The notes under the pieces were generated by a model that saw only the letters and a program-made list of their open reading frames with translations, was not told the origin of the DNA and ran no database searches. DNA of 8,797 nt from an uncultured Spirochaetaceae bacterium (GTDB lineage: Bacteria > Spirochaetota > Spirochaetia > SZUA-6 > Bin103), in the NCBI GenBank assembly GCA_913043885.1, contig CAJWOB010000083.1, positions 1-8,797 on the forward strand, given 5' to 3'. Positions 1 through 6,478 of the stretch are shown here, piece after piece (positions within the stretch are counted from its first letter, which is position 1; each line of letters starts with the position of its first letter). The position numbers and the translations under genes were made by a program.

Positions 1-18
1 AGCCGGAGCCGGAGCCGG
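1..18. repeat. AGCCGG x3 tandem hexamer at window edge
   Basis: Three perfect copies of the hexamer AGCCGG open the window. In one frame it reads as alternating Ser-Arg, in the next as Ala-Gly, and in the third as Pro-Glu. It lies just before the proline-rich TonB-like reading frame. It may be the end of a low-complexity linker, or simply the repeat at which assembly stopped. Confidence 0.6.
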
Positions 19-27
19 ATCATCTGA

Positions 28-666
28 CACTGCCCCCGTCCCGTCGGCGGCAACGAGAGTACAGCCGAAACCGATCAGGCCTCCGCCGATGGGGAAGCTC
101 CTGGCGAGACCACCCCCGAACCGCCGCCAACCACCGGCGAGGCGCACCCCAGCGAGGACGGCGCGGCGCCCACCGAAGCGCCAGCGACGCCACAGGAGCC
201 CCCCGCTCCACCGGCCCAGGAGGGGCCGGTCGTGGTGCCCCCGCAGGTTCTGGAGGTTCCCCAGGCAAACTACCCGGAGGAGGCCCTGGAGAAGGGCCTG
301 GAGGCCGCGGTGGGGCTGGCGCTCACCATCCAGGCTGACGGAACGGTCACCGACGTGGAGGTGGTCTCTCCGGCGGGAATGGGCTTTGACGAGGCCGCCG
401 TGGAGGCCGTGGGTCGTATGCGCTGTCTGCCTGCGACGGTGGATGGAGAGCCCACGCCGGTCCGGATCACCTACACCTATCGCTTCGAGCTGGAAGAGAA
501 GCCAGCGCCCCCTCCGCCGGAGCCGATTCTGTTGGCGGAGGGGGACATCCTGGAGCGGGGAACCCGAAAGAAGATGGCGGCGGTGGCCGTCGCTCCGTCC
601 CGGAGCGCCTCGAGGATGGCCCGATGGTCCGGGTCCGTGGGGTCCATCGCCGCCCGCCGGGCGTAG
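28..666 (+). CDS. Partial TonB C-terminal domain / TonB-fused outer-membrane receptor fragment
   Basis: The frame is open from just after a TGA at 25-27 to a TAG at 664-666. No ATG lies in the first 200 bases; a GTG at 232 is only an internal start candidate. Bases ~50-230 give an acidic, Pro/Thr-rich linker of the kind that spans the periplasm. From ~232 comes a TonB C-terminal domain: VPPQVLEVPQANYPEEALEKG, then an alternating hydrophobic strand ending DGTVTDVEVVSPAG, a FDEAAVEA helix and a PATVDGEPTPVRITYTYRF strand. A PPPPEP linker and the ERGTR motif follow, resembling the start of a carboxypeptidase-regulatory-like domain. That order matches TonB-dependent receptors carrying their own N-terminal TonB domain, described in Myxococcota-like bacteria, so the role would be energised outer-membrane uptake. 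Signal peptide and barrel are missing. Similarity fades at ~570-590, and the tail to 666 is probably not authentic. Confidence 0.68.
   Translation, partial: HCPRPVGGNESTAETDQASADGEAPGETTPEPPPTTGEAHPSEDGAAPTEAPATPQEPPAPPAQEGPVVVPPQVLEVPQANYPEEALEKGLEAAVGLALTIQADGTVTDVEVVSPAGMGFDEAAVEAVGRMRCLPATVDGEPTPVRITYTYRFELEEKPAPPPPEPILLAEGDILERGTRKKMAAVAVAPSRSASRMARWSGSVGSIAARRA
565..590. other. Probable junction 1: TonB fragment / minus-strand fragment
   Basis: Plausible plus-strand coding (ERGTRKK) gives way within about 20 bases to plausible minus-strand coding (TATAAIFF). There is no stop, terminator or spacer. The exact breakpoint cannot be fixed because both readings remain open across it. Confidence 0.5.
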
Positions 667-914
667 GGCCGCGGCTCCGACCACTCCACCAGCGCGAGGA
701 GGACCACCGGGGTGTTCTCGATGGCGATGTACTGGGGCAGGAGCTCCACGTCGCCGCGGAAGGCTTCTTCGTGGTGCTCGCCGAGCCGCACGAAGAGCCA
801 GGGGCCGTCGGCCATGGTGGCCATCATCTGGATCGAGGGGTCCTCGAAGAACCCAGCCGGCGGCGTCGCCGGGGTGGGGATCCGCTTCTCCGCGTGGGAG
901 GGCCCGTCGTCCAT
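571..914 (-). CDS. Unrecognised protein fragment on minus strand (chimeric segment)
   Basis: Read on the minus strand from an ATG at 914-912, this gives about 115 residues that look like a real globular protein: mixed hydrophobic strands and charged helices, e.g. GPWLFVRLGEHHEEAF, then VELLPQYIAIENTPVVLLALVEW, then DHRAILEALRDGATATAAIFF. The plus-strand reading over the same bases is a low-complexity Ser/Arg/Trp string, typical of an antisense shadow. I do not recognise the family. The minus frame stays open on both sides (477-1346), but outside ~571-914 its translation becomes Ser/Pro/Arg shadow. The segment therefore has a sharp edge at each end and no natural stop. It is wedged between two plus-strand gene fragments, so it is most likely a piece joined in by misassembly or rearrangement. 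No ribosome binding site is visible before the ATG, so this may not be the true start. Confidence 0.42.
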
Positions 915-945
915 GCGCAGCTCGCTGCGGATCGGAGGCAGCGAG
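905..945. other. Probable junction 2: minus-strand fragment / lyase-like gene
   Basis: Credible minus-strand coding ends near 914. Credible plus-strand coding of the lyase-like protein is established by ~945 and certain by the RWPDGS motif at 973-990. Members of that family normally have several dozen more residues before this motif, so the gene's true 5' end is absent. No promoter or ribosome binding site is seen here. Confidence 0.5.
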
Positions 946-3243
946 ACCGACGCCCAGGCTCGCACCCACTCGCGCTGGCCGGACGGCTCCAGCCGCTGGG
1001 TGTTGGTCGACGCCACCCTGCCGGCGGGACTGGCACCACCGGTGGACGGCGTCGTGGTCCTGCAGGCTGGCGATGCCGACGGTGAGGCCGCAAATGGGCT
1101 GCAGTGCGACGCGTCAGCTGAAGGCGTGACGGTGACCGGTCCGCTGCTGCGCGTGGCGGTAACCTCCAGTGGACCGCTCCCGCTGTCGCTCGAGCGACGC
1201 GTCGGCAGCGGCGATGGCGGTGGCTGGCAGCGAGTGCTCACCGAGGGCGGCGGGCTGCACGGCGCGCTCGGCAACGGCCTGGAGATCCACGCGACGCGCC
1301 CGCAGGACATTGCGCTCGAGGAGTCGGGCGCCGAGCGCGCGGTCATTCGCTACGACCTGCCCGCCGTCGACGACCACGGCGTGGAGCATCTGCGCAGCCG
1401 CGTACGCATCCACGTCTATGCCGATCAGCCCTTCGTGCGCCTGGTGCACCGGACGGTGGTGGTCAGCCCGGTGTTGGCCGCCGCCATCGGCGACCCCGAC
1501 GCCCAGGCGTCGGACGCCCAGTCGACCCGCGACGAGTCGCCCCACCCCCACGCGGCATCGGCCGTGGTGGAAGGGCCCGGCGAGGCCGCGTCCCTCCTGC
1601 TGCTCGACCGGCTACACCTCGACCTGCCGTTTAGCGACGCCAGCACTGTCCGGATCGCCGGCTCCGACGCAGCGGCAGATGCGGCCGCAGGGTGGCGACT
1701 CGTCCACGAGCACGAGCTGGCGCATGAGGTGAGCGGCGAAGGGGGGCAGGAGACCCGCGACGGTCGTGCCGACGGCCACATCGTCGTAGGTTCGGACGCG
1801 GCCCCATCACGACGACTGGCGGTCGGAATCCGCCAGTTCTGGCAGACCTATCCCAAGGCGCTGTCGGTCGACGGCGACGGCGTGCGGGTGGAGCTTTTCC
1901 CGAAGCAGAGCGGCGACCCTCTGCATGAGGAGGAGAAGGAGCAGCACCGGCTCTACTTCTGGTGCGACCGGGAACGGCGCCAGTACAAGCTGAAGGTCGG
2001 TACCGCCTTTACCACCGAGCTGCTGCTCGGGGTGCCCGACAAGGACGACCACCCGACCGCGGCCGACGCCTGGTTTCGGTGGATGGAGGCGCCGCCGCGG
2101 ATGCGCCCCACGCTCTCCTATCTGAACGGGACGCACGCGCTAATGGGGATCGGCGCCAAGGGACCCTCGCTCGACCCGATCTACGAGGGCAAGCTCGACC
2201 TCGCGGTGGACGAGCGGCTGACCGCCGCCGATCGGCAGCGGCTGTACGGCTACATGAACTTCGGCGACACCTACTCGGGCGACGAGGCGATAACCGGCAC
2301 CTGGGACAACAACGAGTACGACGGGCCGTTTTGCTTCTATGTCGAGTTCCTCCGCGGCGGCAACCCCGGCTGGTTCGAGCTCGCCGAGCAGGCGGCACGG
2401 CATCTCGCCGACATCGACACCGTCAACCACTCGCCGCAGAGCGCCGATGTCGGTGGCCAGTACATGCACATCCCCGGCCACATGGGCGGCTACCACCCGC
2501 CCTACTTCCGCTTCAAGCTGGCCGGCTCGAGGCAGATTCCCTCCCACATGTGGGTGGAGGGATCGGTGCTCCACTACCTGCTGACCGGCGACGAGTCGGT
2601 GCGCGAGACGCTAGCGCTCACCGGCGAGTGGCTGACCCGGGGGCTGCTGTATTTCGATCTGAAGAACTCCCGCGAGAGCGGCTGGCGGTTGATCCACCTG
2701 TGCGGTCTGTTGCTGATGGACGACGATCAGCGAATCCTCAACGCCGCCCGCGTCCTGGTCGAGAAGGTCCTGGAGAAGCAGCTGCCGACCGGTGGCTGGG
2801 AGCGACCGCTCACCGAGTCGCACTGTTCGTGCCCAGTGCCGCGCCACTACGGCGAGGCTGGCTTCATGATCGGCATTCTGATGGCCGGATTGCGCCGCTA
2901 CTACGCAGTCGAGCGAGACCAGCGGGTGGCCGACGCGATCGTCGGCGGGGCACGGTGGCTGTTGGACAACACCTACGTACCGGAGGTGGGCCACTTCCGC
3001 TACACCAACTGCCCCACCCGTTCCCCCGAGGCGGATCCTGCGCAGGTGTTGCAGATCATCGAAGGGTTGGTCGAGGCGTGCGCCCTCGCGCCGGACCCGG
3101 AGCTTCGCGCCATCATCGAGCGCAACATGGGAGCGATAAGCGACACCAATGTCACCTGCCTCGAGATCCGCTATGTGCCGACGATGTTCCATCGGTTGGC
3201 CGAGCTGGGGGCCGCGGAGACCAGCACTCCCGAATCGGCTTGA
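913..3243 (+). CDS. yetA: YetA/PcRGLX-type exo-rhamnogalacturonan lyase-like protein (5' truncated)
   Basis: About 775 residues from the in-frame ATG at 913. The frame is open back to 712, but that upstream reading is shadow. Landmarks fit the PcRGLX/YetA-like family (polysaccharide lyase family 26 relatives). The N-terminal beta-domain motif RWPDGSSRWVLVD is at 973-1011, LYFWCD at 1951-1968, WDNNEYD at 2302-2322, DVGGQYMHIPGH near 2449-2484, and HMWVEG followed by a YLLTGD helix from 2545. The C-terminal half looks like an (alpha/alpha) barrel with repeated short helices. Family members remove disaccharide units from rhamnogalacturonan ends; activity of this protein is inferred. Neighbouring LplB/LplC-type permeases support this, since B. 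subtilis yetA lies beside lplABCD. No signal peptide can be judged because the N-terminus is lost. The TGA at 3241 is followed by a 171-base spacer, so co-transcription with the binding protein is possible but unproven. Confidence 0.82.
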   Translation: MRSSLRIGGSETDAQARTHSRWPDGSSRWVLVDATLPAGLAPPVDGVVVLQAGDADGEAANGLQCDASAEGVTVTGPLLRVAVTSSGPLPLSLERRVGSGDGGGWQRVLTEGGGLHGALGNGLEIHATRPQDIALEESGAERAVIRYDLPAVDDHGVEHLRSRVRIHVYADQPFVRLVHRTVVVSPVLAAAIGDPDAQASDAQSTRDESPHPHAASAVVEGPGEAASLLLLDRLHLDLPFSDASTVRIAGSDAAADAAAGWRLVHEHELAHEVSGEGGQETRDGRADGHIVVGSDAAPSRRLAVGIRQFWQTYPKALSVDGDGVRVELFPKQSGDPLHEEEKEQHRLYFWCDRERRQYKLKVGTAFTTELLLGVPDKDDHPTAADAWFRWMEAPPRMRPTLSYLNGTHALMGIGAKGPSLDPIYEGKLDLAVDERLTAADRQRLYGYMNFGDTYSGDEAITGTWDNNEYDGPFCFYVEFLRGGNPGWFELAEQAARHLADIDTVNHSPQSADVGGQYMHIPGHMGGYHPPYFRFKLAGSRQIPSHMWVEGSVLHYLLTGDESVRETLALTGEWLTRGLLYFDLKNSRESGWRLIHLCGLLLMDDDQRILNAARVLVEKVLEKQLPTGGWERPLTESHCSCPVPRHYGEAGFMIGILMAGLRRYYAVERDQRVADAIVGGARWLLDNTYVPEVGHFRYTNCPTRSPEADPAQVLQIIEGLVEACALAPDPELRAIIERNMGAISDTNVTCLEIRYVPTMFHRLAELGAAETSTPESA

Positions 3244-3401
3244 CGAACCAGGTCGACCTATCTATGTTCGCAGGGTTGTCCGCGTAACGAGCGTGTTCAA
3301 CAAGCGGCGCTGCTCGGGATTGCCCGCGTATCGCCGCCACCCTCCTGCGCTTTGCGCGGGCAGGGCGCGGGCTAGCGCGTCGCGTGGTGCCTGCAATAAT
3401 G

Positions 3402-3409
3402 AAAGGAGG
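3402..3409 (+). promoter_or_regulatory. Strong ribosome binding site of the binding-protein gene
   Basis: AAAGGAGG lies 5 bases before the GTG at 3415 and decides this start. The spacer 3244-3401 is GC-rich with small self-complementary stretches (for example GCGC-TTT-GCGC near 3348), but I see no convincing promoter in it. Confidence 0.85.
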
Positions 3410-3414
3410 ATCTT

Positions 3415-5235
3415 GTGAAGAGACTTCTTACGTTTCTCTTTATGGGTTCGTTGCTGATAGCCAGTGGCCTCGCCTTTGCGGGCGGTGATTCCGATAGCGG
3501 CAGCGCCGACGGCCCGATGGAGATCAGCTGGCTAGGCATCGGTGGTGCGCCAGTTCTGATCGACGATGGACCGATTCAGGGCGCGCTGGAAGAGAAGTTC
3601 AACGTGAACTTCACCAACTTCCCGCAGGATGCACGACCGATCGAGGTCATCGACCTGATGATCGCCTCGGGCGAGCACCCCGACGCGATGTACAGCTGGA
3701 CCAACCACGATCAGTGGTATGCCGCGGGCGCCTACCGCAGCATCCCGCAGTCGACGGTACGCGAGCATGCACCGCTTCTGGCGGGCGTACTCGACGAGAT
3801 CGGTCCGGCAGCATGGTTGTTCACCGGCGTTCCGGGAACCGGCGGCGAGGAGCTGCAGGGCATTCCGCGACAGTGGGCGCATCAGGCAGGCGCGCAGGCG
3901 CAGCCGACCATCCGTCTGGACTGGTTCGAGGACGTGGGCATGGCGACGCAGATGGGCTTCGATCCCAACAAGACGCCGAGCCCCACCAGCCCCGAGGGCT
4001 TGCAGGACGTCAACCCGCTCGTGCCGGGTCGCTTCTTCCAGAACTACGCAGTGGTCAACATCGACGACCTGGAAGAGGGCCTCGAGCGCATCATCGCCGC
4101 GGATCCCGCAGGCGGTGGCCGTACCATCGGCATGACCGCGTGGAACCGCGACGGTCGTCCTTGTTACTGGCAGGGCTGGGGCATCGTGTGTCAGGCCTAC
4201 TCGGTATCCGCCGAGTCGCGCTGGATCCACGGCAACGCCGACGGCAACGCTGTGCCGTTCCATATCTTCGACAACGTCCTGACCTCGGTCGAGACGCTGC
4301 AGCGCTTCTGGTCGAAGGGCCTTCTCGATCCCGAGACGCCTACCGTCGACAACGCCACCGCCCGCGCCAAGCAGGCGACTGGCTTCGTCGCGATCTGGAA
4401 CCTGCACAATGTGACGTGTATGAACGAGGAGAACATGGAGTCCGGCGGTGGCTGGACCTGTGACGCCGCTCGCGCCAACCCCGAGTCCAGGTGGGCGAAG
4501 TTCCTCGGTGTCTCCGCACCCGACGGCACCTGGGGTCAGCGCCACGAGAACCCGTCGCTGCCGATGTCGCCTCCTGGTGAGTGGTTCGTCGTCAAGCACG
4601 ACGTCGACGACAACAAGCTGGCGCGCATCCTGCAGATCTACGACTACACGGCCTTTAACTGCGAGGGCCAGCTGCTAACCGAGTACGGCGTCGAGGGCAC
4701 GCACTACACCAAGGAAGGCAGCGACTCGATCTGTAACGGGTCGGAATACGTCAAGGGTAACGCCCGCGCAGTGCGCACCCAGCTGGCGGCGGACATGCTC
4801 GCCACCGAGAACACGGTTGGCTTCAGCTACTACCGCCACCACGCCTGGGCACCGCGCAACTACGGATACCTGGCACCGAACCCGAGCTGGCCGGTAGCCG
4901 AGGCGCAGGAGTTCAACCAGTGCATAGCACCGGGCGGCGCCTGTACCGGCAACCTGATCCAGATGTACGCCGAGGACGTCTTCAAGGAGACCGACTACGA
5001 CCAGCTGGTGTCTCAGTTCTGGGGCGGCCTCCAGGCCATCCACGGCGAGTGGTTCTACTCGACCATGGTCTCGGACACGCCTGCCGCGCAGACGTGGGAC
5101 GCCTACCTCCGACAGTACAAGGCTGCTGGTGGACAGCGGCTGATCGACGAGCTCGCCAAGCTGCAGTACACCGCAGCTGACCTGCGAGCCGGTCGCGTCA
5201 GTCAGAACGCAAGCGGCCAGTACGTGGCCAACTAG
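3415..5235 (+). CDS. ABC transporter extracellular solute-binding protein, LplA-like, cysteine-rich
   Basis: 606 residues beginning at GTG. Residues 1-22 are a classical signal peptide (MKRLL, hydrophobic core, AFA before GG), so cleavage by signal peptidase I after Ala22 is expected. There is no lipobox cysteine, unlike the B. subtilis lipoprotein LplA, so the mature protein should be free in the periplasm. Residues ~34-120 form the first lobe (EEKFNVNF, then LMIASGEHPDAMYSW). TIRLDWFEDVGM (165-176) and TSPEGL (191-196) correspond to the conserved 'RxDWLxxxG...T.eE' hinge region of large oligosaccharide-binding proteins. ILQIYDYTAF...LLTEYGVEGTHY (405-431) is the usual C-lobe motif. It delivers a sugar, probably a pectin oligosaccharide judging by the neighbouring lyase, to the permeases encoded next. 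Eight cysteines sit in four local pairs (250/259, 335/349, 416/440, 503/510), suggesting four disulfides. It is longer than typical LplA (about 500 residues). Confidence 0.88.
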   Translation: MKRLLTFLFMGSLLIASGLAFAGGDSDSGSADGPMEISWLGIGGAPVLIDDGPIQGALEEKFNVNFTNFPQDARPIEVIDLMIASGEHPDAMYSWTNHDQWYAAGAYRSIPQSTVREHAPLLAGVLDEIGPAAWLFTGVPGTGGEELQGIPRQWAHQAGAQAQPTIRLDWFEDVGMATQMGFDPNKTPSPTSPEGLQDVNPLVPGRFFQNYAVVNIDDLEEGLERIIAADPAGGGRTIGMTAWNRDGRPCYWQGWGIVCQAYSVSAESRWIHGNADGNAVPFHIFDNVLTSVETLQRFWSKGLLDPETPTVDNATARAKQATGFVAIWNLHNVTCMNEENMESGGGWTCDAARANPESRWAKFLGVSAPDGTWGQRHENPSLPMSPPGEWFVVKHDVDDNKLARILQIYDYTAFNCEGQLLTEYGVEGTHYTKEGSDSICNGSEYVKGNARAVRTQLAADMLATENTVGFSYYRHHAWAPRNYGYLAPNPSWPVAEAQEFNQCIAPGGACTGNLIQMYAEDVFKETDYDQLVSQFWGGLQAIHGEWFYSTMVSDTPAAQTWDAYLRQYKAAGGQRLIDELAKLQYTAADLRAGRVSQNASGQYVAN

Positions 5236-5276
5236 GGGCTCTCGCCCTTAGTCGAGGACGGGCGGCTCTGCCGCCC
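5230..5276 (+). repeat. Two small tandem hairpins before the terminator
   Basis: The first hairpin spans the stop codon of the binding-protein gene (GGGC-TCTC-GCCC at 5237-5248, with partial flanking pairing). The second is GGGCGGC-TCT-GCCGCCC at 5260-5276, followed by TTCT. Both lie directly upstream of the terminator. They could protect the binding-protein mRNA from 3' exonucleases. Confidence 0.5.
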
Positions 5277-5283
5277 TTCTGTG

Positions 5284-5316
5284 AGAGGCGGCTCTTCGGA
5301 GCCGCCTCTTTTTTTT
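5284..5316 (+). terminator. Intrinsic terminator with UUCG tetraloop after the binding-protein gene
   Basis: GAGGCGGCTC (5285-5294), loop TTCG, then GAGCCGCCTC (5299-5308) form a perfect 10-bp stem, extended by A5284-T5309. It closes with the very stable C(UUCG)G tetraloop and runs into eight T (5309-5316). It sits 48 bases after the stop codon and between the binding protein and the permeases. Partial read-through there would give much more binding protein than permease, a common arrangement in ABC importers. Confidence 0.93.
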
Positions 5317-5391
5317 CCCTGCGGCCCGCGCGGCGCGTCGGACGGCGGCAGCGAACCTTGTTGCGCCCTCTGCGCTGCGGGATACTCACCC

Positions 5392-6363
5392 GTGTTGGCA
5401 AGCCCGCAGAGCACCGCCTCCATAGCCCGAGCGGACGCCCAGGCGACGCGGCGTGTCATCAGACGTCAGCTGTGGGCGCGCGCCGTGCGGATGCGGGACT
5501 TCTACCTGCTGCTGTCGACCGCCTTGGTCCTCCTATTCGTGTTCAAGTACATCCCGATGTACGGGGTGTTGATCGCGTTCAAGGAGTACAACATCGTCGA
5601 CGGCATATTGCGCAGCCCCTGGACCCTGAAATGGTTTGAGTGGCTGTTTACCGACGTGTTCTTCCTGCGCGCGCTGCGCAACACGGTTATTCTCAGCGCC
5701 CTCAAGATTCTGTTCCTGTTCCCGGCGCCGATTATCTTCGCGCTGCTCCTCAACGAAGTGCGCGGCACGGGCTACAAGCGCACCATCCAGTCGATCAGCT
5801 ACCTGCCCCACTTCATGTCCTGGGTGGTGCTCGGCGGCATCTTCCGGGAGATCCTCTCCATGCAGCGGGGCGCCTTCCCGGCCTTGATGGAGCTGCTCGG
5901 TCTGGAGCCGCTCAACGTGTTGATCACCCCCGGCGCCTTCCGTGGGCTGCTGATCATCACCGGAGCGTGGCAGGGCATCGGCTGGGGGTCGATCGTCTAT
6001 CTGGCAGCGGTGACCGCCATCGATCCAGAGCTCTACGAGAGCGGCGCCGTGGATGGCGCCAACCGATGGCAGATGGCCATCTACATCACCATTCCGGCGC
6101 TGCTGCCGATCGCGACCATCCTGTTCCTGCTCCAGTTGGGCAACATGCTGGAGAACGGCATCGATCAGGTGCTCATCTTCTACAATGACGTGCTCGCCGA
6201 GACGGCAGACATTATCGAGACCCTTGTCTATCGAAGTGGCATTCTCAGCGCCCGCTACTCCTACGCCACCGCGGCACAGTTGTTCCAGAACGGGGTCGGC
6301 ATCGCACTGCTGTTGGGCGCCAACGCCGTGGTGCGCCGCTACAACGAGTACGGGGTGCTATGA
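5392..6363 (+). CDS. lplB: ABC transporter permease, LplB-type (copy 1)
   Basis: 323 residues from GTG 5392. The frame is open back to 5281, but that start would lie inside the terminator, so it is rejected. TTG 5395 is an equally good alternative, aligning as M-A-S-P with M-A-D-T-P of the neighbouring paralogue. No strong ribosome binding site is visible. Six hydrophobic segments are apparent, beginning FYLLLSTALVLLFVF and ending near the C-terminal RRYNEYGVL. The EAA loop that contacts the ATPase is ESGAVDGAN at residues 216-224, followed by the ITIP of the usual motif. Family hallmarks YIPMYGVLIAFKEYN and SISYLPHFMSWVVLGG are present. It should form half of the membrane channel with the LplC-type partner, using an ATPase encoded elsewhere. 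Roughly two thirds of residues match the LplB-type protein encoded downstream, so the pair arose by duplication. It lies behind the terminator and may depend on read-through. Confidence 0.85.
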   Translation: MLASPQSTASIARADAQATRRVIRRQLWARAVRMRDFYLLLSTALVLLFVFKYIPMYGVLIAFKEYNIVDGILRSPWTLKWFEWLFTDVFFLRALRNTVILSALKILFLFPAPIIFALLLNEVRGTGYKRTIQSISYLPHFMSWVVLGGIFREILSMQRGAFPALMELLGLEPLNVLITPGAFRGLLIITGAWQGIGWGSIVYLAAVTAIDPELYESGAVDGANRWQMAIYITIPALLPIATILFLLQLGNMLENGIDQVLIFYNDVLAETADIIETLVYRSGILSARYSYATAAQLFQNGVGIALLLGANAVVRRYNEYGVL

Positions 6364-6387
6364 CCGCGATCGCTGACAGGTTGACCG

Positions 6388-6419
6388 CGCCGCCGCGAGC
6401 GCTCTACTGTCCGGCGGCG
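6388..6419 (+). other. Intercistronic hairpin between the two lplB-like genes
   Basis: CGCCGCCG (6388-6395) and CGGCGGCG (6412-6419) can form an 8-bp stem with a 16-base loop in the 73-base gap. There is no T-run, so it is not a terminator. It could be a processing or stabilising element, or chance in GC-rich DNA. Confidence 0.35.
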
Positions 6420-6423
6420 GTTC

Positions 6424-6478
6424 CCGAGGAGGCCGTGTGGCAGACACACCGGTAACGACGACGACGCAAACGGAAGCG
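6424..6478 (+). repeat. 55-bp exact direct repeat, copy A (start of lplB-like gene 2)
   Basis: Identical over all 55 bases to 8743-8797. It covers the ribosome binding site GAGGAGG, the GTG start and the first 14 codons. The bases before it differ in the two copies (C at 6423, T at 8742). Confidence 0.97.
6426..6432 (+). promoter_or_regulatory. Ribosome binding site of lplB-like gene 2
   Basis: GAGGAGG ends 4 bases before the GTG at 6437 and sets this start. A second GTG at 6435 overlaps it in another frame and opens nothing useful. Confidence 0.8.

Noticed and set aside
712..912. Plus-strand extension of the lyase-like gene back to a GTG at 712
   Set aside because: The translation is Ser/Trp/Arg-rich shadow with no family similarity, while the minus strand over the same bases reads as a plausible protein.
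477..1346. A single long minus-strand gene
   Set aside because: Only about 571-914 looks like protein; the outer parts are antisense to good plus-strand coding (TonB domain and lyase-like protein).
3391..3399. TGCAATAAT as an extended -10 promoter element before the binding-protein gene
   Set aside because: Transcription would start inside the ribosome binding site and there is no -35 at the right distance.
3532..4599. Long minus-strand open frame inside the binding-protein gene
   Set aside because: Entirely antisense to a well-supported gene; Arg/Val/Gly-rich with no recognisable motifs.
5281..5391. N-terminal extension of the first permease to a GTG at 5281
   Set aside because: That start lies inside the terminator stem region and adds low-complexity residues; the paralogue's N-terminus aligns to a start at 5392 or 5395.
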